The position numbers and the translations under genes are program-made. A model generated the notes under the pieces. That model saw only the letters and a program-made list of their open reading frames with translations. It was not told the DNA's origin and made no database searches. A stretch of 64,000 nt of DNA, taken from contig NZ_MRDM01000014.1 of NCBI RefSeq assembly GCF_002008165.1, forward strand, positions 62,001 through 126,000, given 5' to 3'. Source of the DNA: Rhizobium laguerreae. Its GTDB lineage: Bacteria; Pseudomonadota; Alphaproteobacteria; Rhizobiales; Rhizobiaceae. This document shows positions 1 to 9,156 of this stretch, piece after piece (position 1 is the first letter of the stretch; each line of letters begins with the position of its first letter).

Positions 1-1161
1 GTCGAGCCAGAGTTCGGCCGCGCCATAAACCAACGCCGGCGGCAGCGCCGCGGCGATCGGCAGCGCCGCACTCAGCCAGTAGCCATTTGCGAAGGCCGAC
101 AGATTGAGCATCGCCCAGACGATCAGCGTCAGCACGATGATGACATAGCCTGCCGCACTCCTTCGCCAGGCGACCAGCGACACGAGCACGATCGGCAGTC
201 CGATGGCGGTGGCAGCATCGATCAGCCGCATCCTGCGGTCGCGCACCATGCCGTCGCCGGTAACAAGATGGGTGATCGCCGTCGACATCACCTCGACGCC
301 GGGCATGACGGGATCGAACGGCGTCGGGAAGACATCGCCGCCGCCGGTGACAGTCGAACCGATGACGACGATGCGGCCCGCCACCGCATCCGCCGAAAGC
401 TTGCCATCCAGCGCATCGGCGGCGCTGAAGGTGGCGATGCTGCCGTGCCGGCCATAGAAGGTCACCGGCAGACGCTGGCCGATATCTGTGGGAATACGCA
501 ACTTTCCGAGCATGATGGCGTCGCGTTCGATCGTAGGATCGACGCCGAGCGCCACCGACGCGGCACGCAACGGAAAAGCCGGATCCAGCCGGTCTGCGGC
601 ACGTGAGATCAGCGGAATGAAGCGCGGCGTGCCGGTCTGGTCGGTTGCAACATTGACGATGCCGACTGCGGCGGCCTCGGCAAAGCGGGGGAGTGGCAAC
701 AGCAGCTGGTTTGCCTCCGGGATGGCGGCAAACGTATCCTCGGCCGCATCGGTGACCCGCTGGCTGCTTTGCGCAAAGGTGGCCGCGGCCGCTATCACGC
801 TTGGCCCCTGGCGAAGGGCTGATGTCAGCGCCGCATCACCCGCCTCCGGCCCTGGATCGACCAGCAGAATGTCGATCGCCAGGGCCTTCGGCTTCAACGC
901 GGTGATCGCGTTGGCGAGGCGCGCAAGTGTCGCCCGATCGAGCGGATAGCCGTGTGCCCTAGCGGTACGGTCGTCGATCGCGACGATCGAGACGACGGGA
1001 GGCGGTGTCTTCGCCCCGACGATGGCGCTTCGGATATCGGCAAGCGAGGCCTCCATCCGGTCGAGAAGGCCGCTTCCGGCATGGAGATTGGTATAGCCGA
1101 GCGCAACTCCCCAAAGACCGGCGAGCAGCAGCGCGATCACAGTCAGCAGGCGATGGTTCAT
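1..1161 (-). CDS. CHASE2 domain sensor, probably an adenylate/guanylate cyclase (C-terminus beyond window)
   Basis: This is the N-terminal 387 codons of a membrane sensor whose 3' end lies outside the window. A short N-terminal hydrophobic stretch (about residues 5-20) is followed by a periplasmic CHASE2 domain (about 30-280), with the family's VAIDDRT strand and an MPGVEVMST-like segment near its end. Three closely spaced membrane helices follow, up to the window edge. That order (TM, CHASE2, three TMs) is normal for rhizobial CHASE2 class III cyclases, so a cyclase domain is the likely missing part, but this is inference; a kinase or other output is possible. The ATG sits 5 bp after the FecR gene stop, so the two are almost certainly co-transcribed and probably act together at the envelope. 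Confidence 0.8.
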   Translation of the reverse strand, partial: MNHRLLTVIALLLAGLWGVALGYTNLHAGSGLLDRMEASLADIRSAIVGAKTPPPVVSIVAIDDRTARAHGYPLDRATLARLANAITALKPKALAIDILLVDPGPEAGDAALTSALRQGPSVIAAAATFAQSSQRVTDAAEDTFAAIPEANQLLLPLPRFAEAAAVGIVNVATDQTGTPRFIPLISRAADRLDPAFPLRAASVALGVDPTIERDAIMLGKLRIPTDIGQRLPVTFYGRHGSIATFSAADALDGKLSADAVAGRIVVIGSTVTGGGDVFPTPFDPVMPGVEVMSTAITHLVTGDGMVRDRRMRLIDAATAIGLPIVLVSLVAWRRSAAGYVIIVLTLIVWAMLNLSAFANGYWLSAALPIAAALPPALVYGAAELWLD

Positions 1162-1166
1162 GGGAC

Positions 1167-1685
1167 TTATTGGCCGAGACGGGCAAGAAGGGCAGCGGCG
1201 CGCGGCGCCGGCCAGCGACGCACGACGAGGGGTTCTGTTCCGGCGGTAACGTCGACGCCCTCGCCCGGCGACAACACCACCGGCTCGCCGGCCGGCCGGC
1301 GAACCGCGACGCTGCCTCTGACGACCAGCACCGAGGTCTGGCCGCCTGCGACATCGACAGCCCATTGGGTGCCGCGCACGGCCGCGATCGCCTGCGGCGT
1401 CACGACCTGGAAACCACCAGCGTGCTGGGTGTTATCGACATCGACAAGAATGGCCTTGCGGCGCAGCGATGCCGAATCGGGACTGCCGTCACGGTTGCGG
1501 TCGACAAGGCTGTATGCCGCGCCGGCTTCCGCTGTCACCGTGACGCCGCCGGGACAACTGAGCACCTGGCGGGCGTCGGCATCACGCGATACCGTGCAGC
1601 CGGCAGACTGCGCAAAGGCCGCCCCATGCGGAATAAGGCCGGCAGCGAGTGCGGCGGCAAAAAGGTTGCGAAGCATCGTATTCAT
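1167..1685 (-). CDS. FecR domain secreted protein
   Basis: This 172-residue exported protein has a clear signal peptide (MNTMLRNLFAAALAAG... ending near AFA-Q). The mature part is a FecR-type beta domain: a core with VVTPQAIAAVRGTQWAVDV, then VLVVRGSVAVRR and a VVLSPGEGVDVTAG turn, which are typical FecR signatures. It lacks the membrane helix and anti-sigma region of iron-sensing FecR proteins, so it is probably a periplasmic ligand-binding or scaffold domain and not an anti-sigma factor. It is directly upstream of the CHASE2 gene (5 bp gap). This FecR-CHASE2 pairing is common in proteobacteria and suggests that the two proteins work as a unit. The ligand is unknown. Confidence 0.8.
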   Translation of the reverse strand: MNTMLRNLFAAALAAGLIPHGAAFAQSAGCTVSRDADARQVLSCPGGVTVTAEAGAAYSLVDRNRDGSPDSASLRRKAILVDVDNTQHAGGFQVVTPQAIAAVRGTQWAVDVAGGQTSVLVVRGSVAVRRPAGEPVVLSPGEGVDVTAGTEPLVVRRWPAPRAAALLARLGQ

Positions 1686-1839
1686 GGAAAGTCCCCTTGA
1701 CCGTGCAGACAGGTCTCTTCGAAAGCGCCCGCCAACCGTCTTCTTCCCAACTGTCTTCTTTGATTTAAGGCATGATAGCCGAATTCAAATATTTCCCTAG
1801 GCAAAAAAAAGCAGATCGGCGCAATCGTCGGGGGAATTC

Positions 1840-2985
1840 TTACGCTCTACTATCCGTTTCAGGCGTCGGTCCGGTATAACGCGCCCGCGGCCGGATCAAT
1901 TCGCCGCTGTCGATCTGTTCCATCGCATGCGCAAGCCAACCGACTGAACGGGCGAGCGAGAACAGGATGATCGGCGCCTCCCTCGGGAGGTCGAAAGCGG
2001 CGGCCATTGCCGCAAGCACGAAATCGACGTTGACCTTCTCGCCGACCATCTCCTCGCCCACTCGCCGAACCTCGTCAAACTGCGGCGGAAGGGGGAAGTG
2101 CGAAAGCAGCGCTATGGCCCTGATATCGCCATCGGGATAGAGCGGATGACCGAAGGCTGACAGGCGATTGCCCTGGGCAAGCGTGCGGCGAATCGCCTGT
2201 GCCGCCCCAAGAGTGGAGGCGTTCTCGATCAAAGCGTCGACGCCCTGCCAGGCGCCGCCGTGCAGCGGCCCTGTCAGCGTCGCCAGACCAGACAGCACGG
2301 TGGCTGAAAGTGCTGCACCCGCCGATGCCGTGACCCGCGCCGCGAAGGCGGATGCGTTGAGTTCGTGATCGGCAAGCAACACCAGCGCGCGGCGCAGGCA
2401 ATCGGCAGCCTCCGGCCGCTGCCAGCTTGCCGCAAGCCTGAGATGCAGCGGCCGGTCGGAAGGCCCAGGCGCCAGCGCATCGGCGACCGTGTAGAGAACC
2501 CGGCTTGCTTCACGCCGAAGTGCTGCCTGCGAGCGGCCGAGCGACGGCAGATCCGATGGCACTCGCCCTGCCAGCGCCAGGAACGCCGCCTGAAGCGACG
2601 GAGAGGCATGCCTGGTCTCGCTGCCGGGGGAGAGTGGCTCCGCACCGTTCCAGAGCAGCGCCGCCGTCTGCTCCAGCGTCCCGACTTCAGCGAAACCGGC
2701 CGTATCTTTTCCGCGATAGAAAAGCCGTCCGCCGATGATGGTGGAAATTGCCGAGGACAGAACAGGATCGCCCCAGCGGATCGCCTCGGCGGCGACAGCT
2801 TCGGTCTTGCGGCGGCCGGCATGGCGTTCGGCAAGCCGCTGTACGTCGGCGGCCTGGTAGAGGCTGCGGCGCGGGTCGGCGGGATCCGCCTTGGCGCGGA
2901 TGCGCCCGCGGCTGACATTGGCGTAAAGCGTCTGCGGCTTGGTCTTCAGTGCCTGCAGCGCCTCCTCGGCAGTCAGCCACGACAT
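1840..2985 (-). CDS. Citrate synthase family protein with N-terminal helix-turn-helix
   Basis: The protein has 381 residues from the chosen ATG, which has GAGG 7-8 nt upstream; an upstream start at 3045 would add 20 residues without a good ribosome-binding site. Residues about 3-50 (LTAEEALQALKTKPQTLYANV) look like an excisionase/MerR-type helix-turn-helix. The rest is a citrate synthase fold with all three catalytic positions: His in GPLHGGAW, His in FGHPLYP and Asp in NVDF. It may condense an acyl-CoA with a keto acid, bind DNA, or do both. It is divergent from a second citrate synthase-like gene across an 83 bp gap rich in TTGA/TCAA palindromes, which suggests control of that neighbour or of itself. 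Family assignment is firm; the DNA-binding role is inferred. Confidence 0.8.
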   Translation of the reverse strand: MSWLTAEEALQALKTKPQTLYANVSRGRIRAKADPADPRRSLYQAADVQRLAERHAGRRKTEAVAAEAIRWGDPVLSSAISTIIGGRLFYRGKDTAGFAEVGTLEQTAALLWNGAEPLSPGSETRHASPSLQAAFLALAGRVPSDLPSLGRSQAALRREASRVLYTVADALAPGPSDRPLHLRLAASWQRPEAADCLRRALVLLADHELNASAFAARVTASAGAALSATVLSGLATLTGPLHGGAWQGVDALIENASTLGAAQAIRRTLAQGNRLSAFGHPLYPDGDIRAIALLSHFPLPPQFDEVRRVGEEMVGEKVNVDFVLAAMAAAFDLPREAPIILFSLARSVGWLAHAMEQIDSGELIRPRARYTGPTPETDSRA

Positions 2986-2997
2986 CGGAACCTCATG

Positions 2998-3027
2998 TTG
3001 ATCAATTGCATCAAGATTGACGTCAAT
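2998..3027. promoter_or_regulatory. Palindromic operator-like sites between divergent citrate synthase genes
   Basis: The 83 bp between the two divergent starts contains TTGATCAA (2998-3005), TTGCATCAA (3006-3014) and the perfect 12 bp palindrome ATTGACGTCAAT (3016-3027). Repeated TTGA/TCAA half-sites at this spacing look like a bound operator that could serve both promoters. The binding protein is unknown; the helix-turn-helix citrate synthase next to it is the obvious candidate, and a MerR/LiuR-type regulator is the alternative. Confidence 0.45.
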
Positions 3028-3068
3028 GAGACTAGGTCGGATCATCCGGGCCGTAAAGGAGAAACAAC

Positions 3069-4157
3069 ATGAAAAACGGCTTGGAAGATGTCATTGCTGC
3101 CGAAACACAGCTTTCGGATGTCGATGGCGAAGCGGGGCGACTGATCATCCGCGGCGTATCGCTGGATCACCTGGTTGCAAACGGCACCTATGAAGGCGTC
3201 GCCGCCCTATTGCTCGATGGGCTGATGGAAAAAAGCTTCGACGAAGCGGAATTGCGCGACTGGTTGGCGCAGGCGCGAACGAGGATTTTCGGCCATATCA
3301 AGGCCGCCGATGCCGCCCTGCTCGCTTTGCCTCCTGTTGATGCGATGCGGGCGTTGATCGCCCGCCTGCCCGACGGCGAGGATTTCGATACCGCTCTCAG
3401 CCTTCTGGCGGCGCCCGCCGTCTTCCTGCCGGCGATCCTTCGCAAGCAACGCGGCAAAAGGCCGATCGCGCCGGACGCCTCGCTGCCGCAGGCGGCCGAT
3501 ATCCTGCGCATGCTGACCGGAAAATTGCCGACCTGGGAGCAGACAGCGGCACTCGACACCTATCTCGTGACGATATCAGACCATGGCCTCAATGCCTCGA
3601 CCTTCGCATCGCGCGTCATCGCCTCGACGCAGGCCGGCCTCACCTCCTCCGTACTCGCGGCGGTGAGCGCGCTGAAAGGGCCGCTGCATGGCGGCGCGCC
3701 CGGTCCCGTGCTCGACATGCTGGATGCGATCGGAACGGCGGAGAATGCTTACTCGTGGCTCGGCGAAGCGCTCGACCGCGGCGAAAGGCTGATGGGCTTC
3801 GGCCACCGCATCTATCGCGTCCGCGATCCGCGCGCCGATGCGCTGAAGGGAGCGCTGAAGCCGCTGATATCAATCGGCCAGGTGAACGGCGCCCGCGGCG
3901 CTCTGGCGGAAGCCGTGGAGGTCGCTGCATTGGCGATCCTGAAGGCACGCAAGCCGAACCGGCCGCTCGACGTCAATGTCGAATTTTATACCGCGCTGTT
4001 GCTCGAAGCGCTCGGCTTTCCCCGCGAGGCCTTTACCGGCGTCTTCGCGATCGGCCGCACCGTCGGATGGCTGGCCCATGCGCGCGAACAGGCGCTCGAC
4101 GGCCGGCTGATCCGGCCACGCTCGGTCTATATCGGGCCGTTGCCGGCGGCCGCGTGA
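3069..4157 (+). CDS. Citrate/2-methylcitrate synthase family protein
   Basis: This 362-residue protein begins at an ATG with GGAG 8 nt upstream. It carries the citrate synthase core, with the oxaloacetate-binding His in GPLHGGAP (about residue 204) and the second His in GFGHRIY (about 243). The third catalytic residue, normally Asp in NVDF, reads Glu here (NVEFYTA, about residue 305). It is shorter than the 420-430 residue hexameric citrate synthase GltA of Gram-negative bacteria and closer to the small dimeric type. A housekeeping gltA presumably lies elsewhere. It faces the HTH-citrate synthase gene, and the two may form a heteromer or specialised pair. The true substrate (acetyl- or propionyl-CoA) cannot be read from sequence. 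Confidence 0.85.
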   Translation: MKNGLEDVIAAETQLSDVDGEAGRLIIRGVSLDHLVANGTYEGVAALLLDGLMEKSFDEAELRDWLAQARTRIFGHIKAADAALLALPPVDAMRALIARLPDGEDFDTALSLLAAPAVFLPAILRKQRGKRPIAPDASLPQAADILRMLTGKLPTWEQTAALDTYLVTISDHGLNASTFASRVIASTQAGLTSSVLAAVSALKGPLHGGAPGPVLDMLDAIGTAENAYSWLGEALDRGERLMGFGHRIYRVRDPRADALKGALKPLISIGQVNGARGALAEAVEVAALAILKARKPNRPLDVNVEFYTALLLEALGFPREAFTGVFAIGRTVGWLAHAREQALDGRLIRPRSVYIGPLPAAA

Positions 4158-4195
4158 AGGTTGAATTCGGCGGCAGCATGTCCTGCCGCCGATCC

Positions 4196-4666
4196 TCAAC
4201 CGCCGACGAAAGCGGCCAGCTTGCCGAGCGTCGAGCGGCATCCTTCCTCATTGTCTTCGAGGCGGATCCCGGGCGGAATATTGTCACAGACCATCGTCAC
4301 ATCGGTGCCTCCATCCGCAGGCGACAACATCGTGCTGACGGTCATCTCGCCGGAAAAGCCCTCGTCCTCGGAATCGAAGACCGTTGCCCAGACGATTCGT
4401 TCATCCGGCACGAGCTTGGCAAAGCGGCCTTCAAACCTGTCTGTCTTGTCGGAGGTCTTGCCCGGCTGCGATGTCTCGTCGTCGGGATAGACGAGCGACA
4501 TGCTGAAGGCACCGCCTTCCCTGCCCTCGAAGGCATGGACAATACCCTTCATCGTATCAGGCGGAAGCCAGGTGGCGACCGCGTCTGCATCGAGGAAGGC
4601 GCGGTAGATGCGCTCGCGCGGTGCGGCGATGAAGCGTGAGACGGTGGTGCTGCGTGAAGGGGTCAT
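4196..4666 (-). CDS. SRPBCC (AHSA1/START-like) family protein
   Basis: This 156-residue soluble protein has the SRPBCC fold pattern: an N-terminal strand with RFIAAPRERIYRAFLDADAVATWLPP, then alternating strands with VWATVFDS and TDVTMVCDNIPPGI. Proteins of this family bind hydrophobic ligands or act in stress responses. The length is normal and no residues point to a specific ligand. It is convergent with the citrate synthase gene and lies 73 bp upstream of the pyrG stop-codon side, so an operon link is not evident. Function beyond fold is unknown. Confidence 0.8.
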   Translation of the reverse strand: MTPSRSTTVSRFIAAPRERIYRAFLDADAVATWLPPDTMKGIVHAFEGREGGAFSMSLVYPDDETSQPGKTSDKTDRFEGRFAKLVPDERIVWATVFDSEDEGFSGEMTVSTMLSPADGGTDVTMVCDNIPPGIRLEDNEEGCRSTLGKLAAFVGG

Positions 4667-4739
4667 GCCGGCAAGTTAGCGCAGGCACGGATGTTATCCA
4701 GATCGCGCCTGAAACAACGCGATCTGGGGCTGTCAGTCG

Positions 4740-6494
<1,755 letters not shown>

Positions 6495-6511
6495 TTATGT
6501 CGAAGACCGGC

Positions 6512-7018
6512 TTACTGTCCCGTCGGGACGCCGGAGGGCTGAGCCGGTGCCGGCGCGGCCGGAGCTGCGGGCGTTGCCGGGGCAGTCGTTGCCGGAGCGG
6601 TGGCCGCCGGAGCCTGAGTGCCAGTTGCCGGCGCCCCAGTTGCTGGCGCCTGCGGTGCGGGTGCTGCCGCGCCGCTGCTCGGAACGCCGTTGCCGGCCGG
6701 CGGGGTTGCCGGAGCCTGCGCGCCGCCGAGCGAATCGAGAATACCGTTGCCCTGGCCGCCGGTTGCCGGAATGCGGTCGAGGATGTCGCTCGGACGGCCC
6801 TCGTAACGCGTCAGGATGCCGAGGCCGAGCGAGGTCAGGAAAAACAGGGTCGCAAGGATCGCGGTCGTGCGCGTTAGCGCATTGGCCGTGCCGCGGGCCG
6901 ACATGAAGCCGGAACCGCCGCCGATGCCGAGGCCGCCGCCTTCCGAGCGCTGGATGAGCACGACGCCGACAAGGGCGAGCACGATCATGAGATGGATGAC
7001 AATCAATACGGTCTGCAT
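6512..7018 (-). CDS. secG: Preprotein translocase subunit SecG
   Basis: SecG is the small accessory subunit of the SecYEG inner-membrane channel. The first about 75 residues fit the family: a first membrane helix (TVLIVIHLMIVLALVGVVLIQ), the glycine-rich cytosolic loop GGGLGIGGGSGFM, and a second helix (TTAILATLFFLTSLGLGIL). The remaining about 90 residues form a low-complexity Ala/Pro/Thr tail that is long compared with the about 110-residue E. coli protein, though alphaproteobacterial SecG often has such tails. A clean ATG is at 7018. Its neighbours are tpiA upstream and pyrG downstream, all on the same strand. Confidence 0.95.
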   Translation of the reverse strand: MQTVLIVIHLMIVLALVGVVLIQRSEGGGLGIGGGSGFMSARGTANALTRTTAILATLFFLTSLGLGILTRYEGRPSDILDRIPATGGQGNGILDSLGGAQAPATPPAGNGVPSSGAAAPAPQAPATGAPATGTQAPAATAPATTAPATPAAPAAPAPAQPSGVPTGQ

Positions 7019-7108
7019 GGGTCCAGTCCTGCCCGCCTGGAGACGGACAAAGTTAAGAATTCTGGCGGCTCTTTACATGAGGCTTTCATCTATTCCAAGC
7101 CCTTCAGC

Positions 7109-7144
7109 CAGGAATAAACTCGGGAATAAACCCAGGAATAAAAA
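7109..7144. repeat. Three tandem 12 bp repeats (GGAATAAA core)
   Basis: Units CAGGAATAAACT, CGGGAATAAACC and CAGGAATAAAAA follow one another between the tpiA stop and secG start. The array lies in the tpiA-secG intergenic gap and would be in the mRNA leader or promoter of secG. The function is unknown. Confidence 0.6.
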
Positions 7145-7149
7145 ATGCC

Positions 7150-7920
7150 TCAGGCGAGCAGCGCCTCATAGGCCCGGTAGATGGCGAGGAAGTCGGCCGC
7201 TTTCAAGCTCGCTCCGCCGATCAGCGCGCCGTCGACATTGGCAATGCCCATCAGCTCATGGGCATTGCCCGGCTTGACCGAGCCGCCATAGAGAAGACGC
7301 ATCTTGCGGCCTTCGTCGCCGAAGCGGGCCACAAGCTCTGCCCGCATGAAGGCATGCGCCTTTTCGACATCACCTGATGTCGGCGTCACGCCGGTGCCGA
7401 TCGCCCAGATCGGCTCGTAGGCGATGACGGTGCTCTCGGCGGTGGCGCCGTCCGGAACCGAGGCGGAAAGCTGGCGCTTGATGACGTCGAGCGCCTGGCC
7501 TGTCCGGCGCTCATCCGCGGTCTCGCCGATGCAGATGATCGCCGTCAGCCCTGCGGCGAAGGCGGCCTCCGCCTTGACGCGCACCAAATGATCCGTTTCG
7601 GCATGGTCGGTGCGCCGCTCGGAATGGCCGACGATGACATAGGTGCCGAAACAATCGGCAATCATCTCGGCCGAGATGTCGCCGGTATGCGCACCGGATG
7701 GGTTCTGATGGCAGTCCTGAGCGCCGATCGCCAGCGGGCTGTCGGTGCACAGCGCCGTCGCCACATAGAGCAGCGTCGCCGGCGGGCAGATCAGCGCTTC
7801 GACCTTGTCGGCCAGCGGCGGGCGAACACCCTCGGCGATCGTCTTGATCTGATCCAGCGAGGCACGCATGCCATTCATTTTCCAGTTTCCCGCCACAAGC
7901 GGGCGTACATCAGGTGTCAT
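7150..7920 (-). CDS. tpiA: Triosephosphate isomerase
   Basis: It interconverts dihydroxyacetone phosphate and glyceraldehyde 3-phosphate in central carbon metabolism. The 256-residue TIM barrel has the catalytic Lys in GNWKMNG near the N-terminus, the catalytic His in IVGHSERR and the catalytic Glu in [11 protein letters not shown], with the phosphate-binding [10 protein letters not shown] near the end. The ATG at 7920 is chosen because [14 protein letters not shown] is the usual N-terminus; an upstream start at 7974 would add 18 residues of no recognisable sequence. It heads the tpiA-secG-pyrG minus-strand run. Confidence 0.97.
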   Translation of the reverse strand: MTPDVRPLVAGNWKMNGMRASLDQIKTIAEGVRPPLADKVEALICPPATLLYVATALCTDSPLAIGAQDCHQNPSGAHTGDISAEMIADCFGTYVIVGHSERRTDHAETDHLVRVKAEAAFAAGLTAIICIGETADERRTGQALDVIKRQLSASVPDGATAESTVIAYEPIWAIGTGVTPTSGDVEKAHAFMRAELVARFGDEGRKMRLLYGGSVKPGNAHELMGIANVDGALIGGASLKAADFLAIYRAYEALLA

Positions 7921-8046
7921 GCTGGCCTTCCACAATCTGCTTATGCCTTGGGCAATATCAAAAGCTTGCAGCAAAGAAAAGCATCATGCCCTTGACGTAA
8001 GGGGAATCTCTGCGATCTCGCGCATATTTCTGCCGAAAATCGTCCG

Positions 8047-8946
8047 CTAAGCAGCCAGAATCCAGTTCAACACCTTACGCCAGTCGATCATCCGGATCGG
8101 CGTCCCGTGATTGCCGGTCTGAAACAGCGTGAAACGCGCCGGATACTTTGCATTGTGCAGGCTTTCGAACAGCGCCTGCTGGTTAGCGGCGGCATAGACC
8201 GGGTCGCGGCTGCCATGGGCGAACCACAGCGGCAGCTTCGCCTTGTAGAAGGCGCTTCTGGTGAAATCGGGATCGCTGACCCCGCTCATAACAAGCATGC
8301 CCTTCAGACGCTTGACGCTGTCGCTGTCGCGCGCAACGCCCCAGCAAACTTGGCTGCCCATCGAGGCGCAGGAAAGGATGACCGGCCGGCCGGGCGATTG
8401 CGCGCTGGCATAGCGGATGAGGCCGCTGATCGCCGCAACGCCGCTGCTGTCGAAGTTCCTGACCGTCGGCGAATAATAAACGCCGCCATTGCCGGCGACG
8501 AGGTTCTTGAGGCGATTGAAATTGCCGCCGAAGCTGTAGTCGTTGGCCCCGAGCCGCCGGTCGCCATCGCGCCCATGGATGAAAATCACCGTGAAAGCGG
8601 CATTTCCGGCCGGTCCCACCCTGGTGACATCGAGCTTGATGCCGTCGAGAGACAGCGTCTCGTCCGCTTGCGCCTTGCGGATGCCGAGTGCCACATATTT
8701 CTGCTGCACCCGCTTTTGCGGGATCTGGTCGCGGCCGTTGATGTCACGCATCTCGTCATAGTCGATGACCTCGAAGGCGCCGCCGTCGCCTGTCTGCAGC
8801 ACGCTCTGCTTGGAAAACAGATCGTCCTTGAAAGGCGGCAAAGCGTTGGCCGCCTCTGCCGGACCAACAGCGGACAGGATGGCCGCGGACAAGAAAAACG
8901 CCGCAATTGCGGTGATGATGGTGCAATGACTTGTGGACATTCGCAT
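8047..8946 (-). CDS. Secreted alpha/beta-hydrolase
   Basis: This 299-residue protein has a signal peptide (hydrophobic run TIITAIAAFFLSAAILSAV, cleavage near AEA). It has an alpha/beta-hydrolase pattern: an oxyanion-side FIHGRDGDRR, a Ser elbow variant SCASMGSQVCWG (nucleophile Ser in the ASMGS context), Asp in GSRDPVY and His in TGNHGTP. The elbow ASMGS differs slightly from the usual GxSxG. The ATG at 8946 has AGGA about 9 nt upstream; the longest frame would put 44 non-signal residues ahead of the signal peptide. The substrate is unknown. It is divergent from parE. Confidence 0.7.
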   Translation of the reverse strand: MRMSTSHCTIITAIAAFFLSAAILSAVGPAEAANALPPFKDDLFSKQSVLQTGDGGAFEVIDYDEMRDINGRDQIPQKRVQQKYVALGIRKAQADETLSLDGIKLDVTRVGPAGNAAFTVIFIHGRDGDRRLGANDYSFGGNFNRLKNLVAGNGGVYYSPTVRNFDSSGVAAISGLIRYASAQSPGRPVILSCASMGSQVCWGVARDSDSVKRLKGMLVMSGVSDPDFTRSAFYKAKLPLWFAHGSRDPVYAAANQQALFESLHNAKYPARFTLFQTGNHGTPIRMIDWRKVLNWILAA

Positions 8947-9156
8947 TCGGATGGTTCCTGAAGCCGGCCGCCGCTTGCCATTCTGCGCCCGGCAACGCAG
9001 GAAAAGGCCGCCAAGTCCGGCGGTGTCGCGTATAGGTGTGCTTTCTGGCAAAATCTGCCTGATTCGCAAACGTGGCATGAAATGCGGTGATTTTGGGTCG
9101 GCGGCGGATGCCCGCCCAAGCCAGACCTAAGACAGGATGAAGATCTGAACGGCTCC

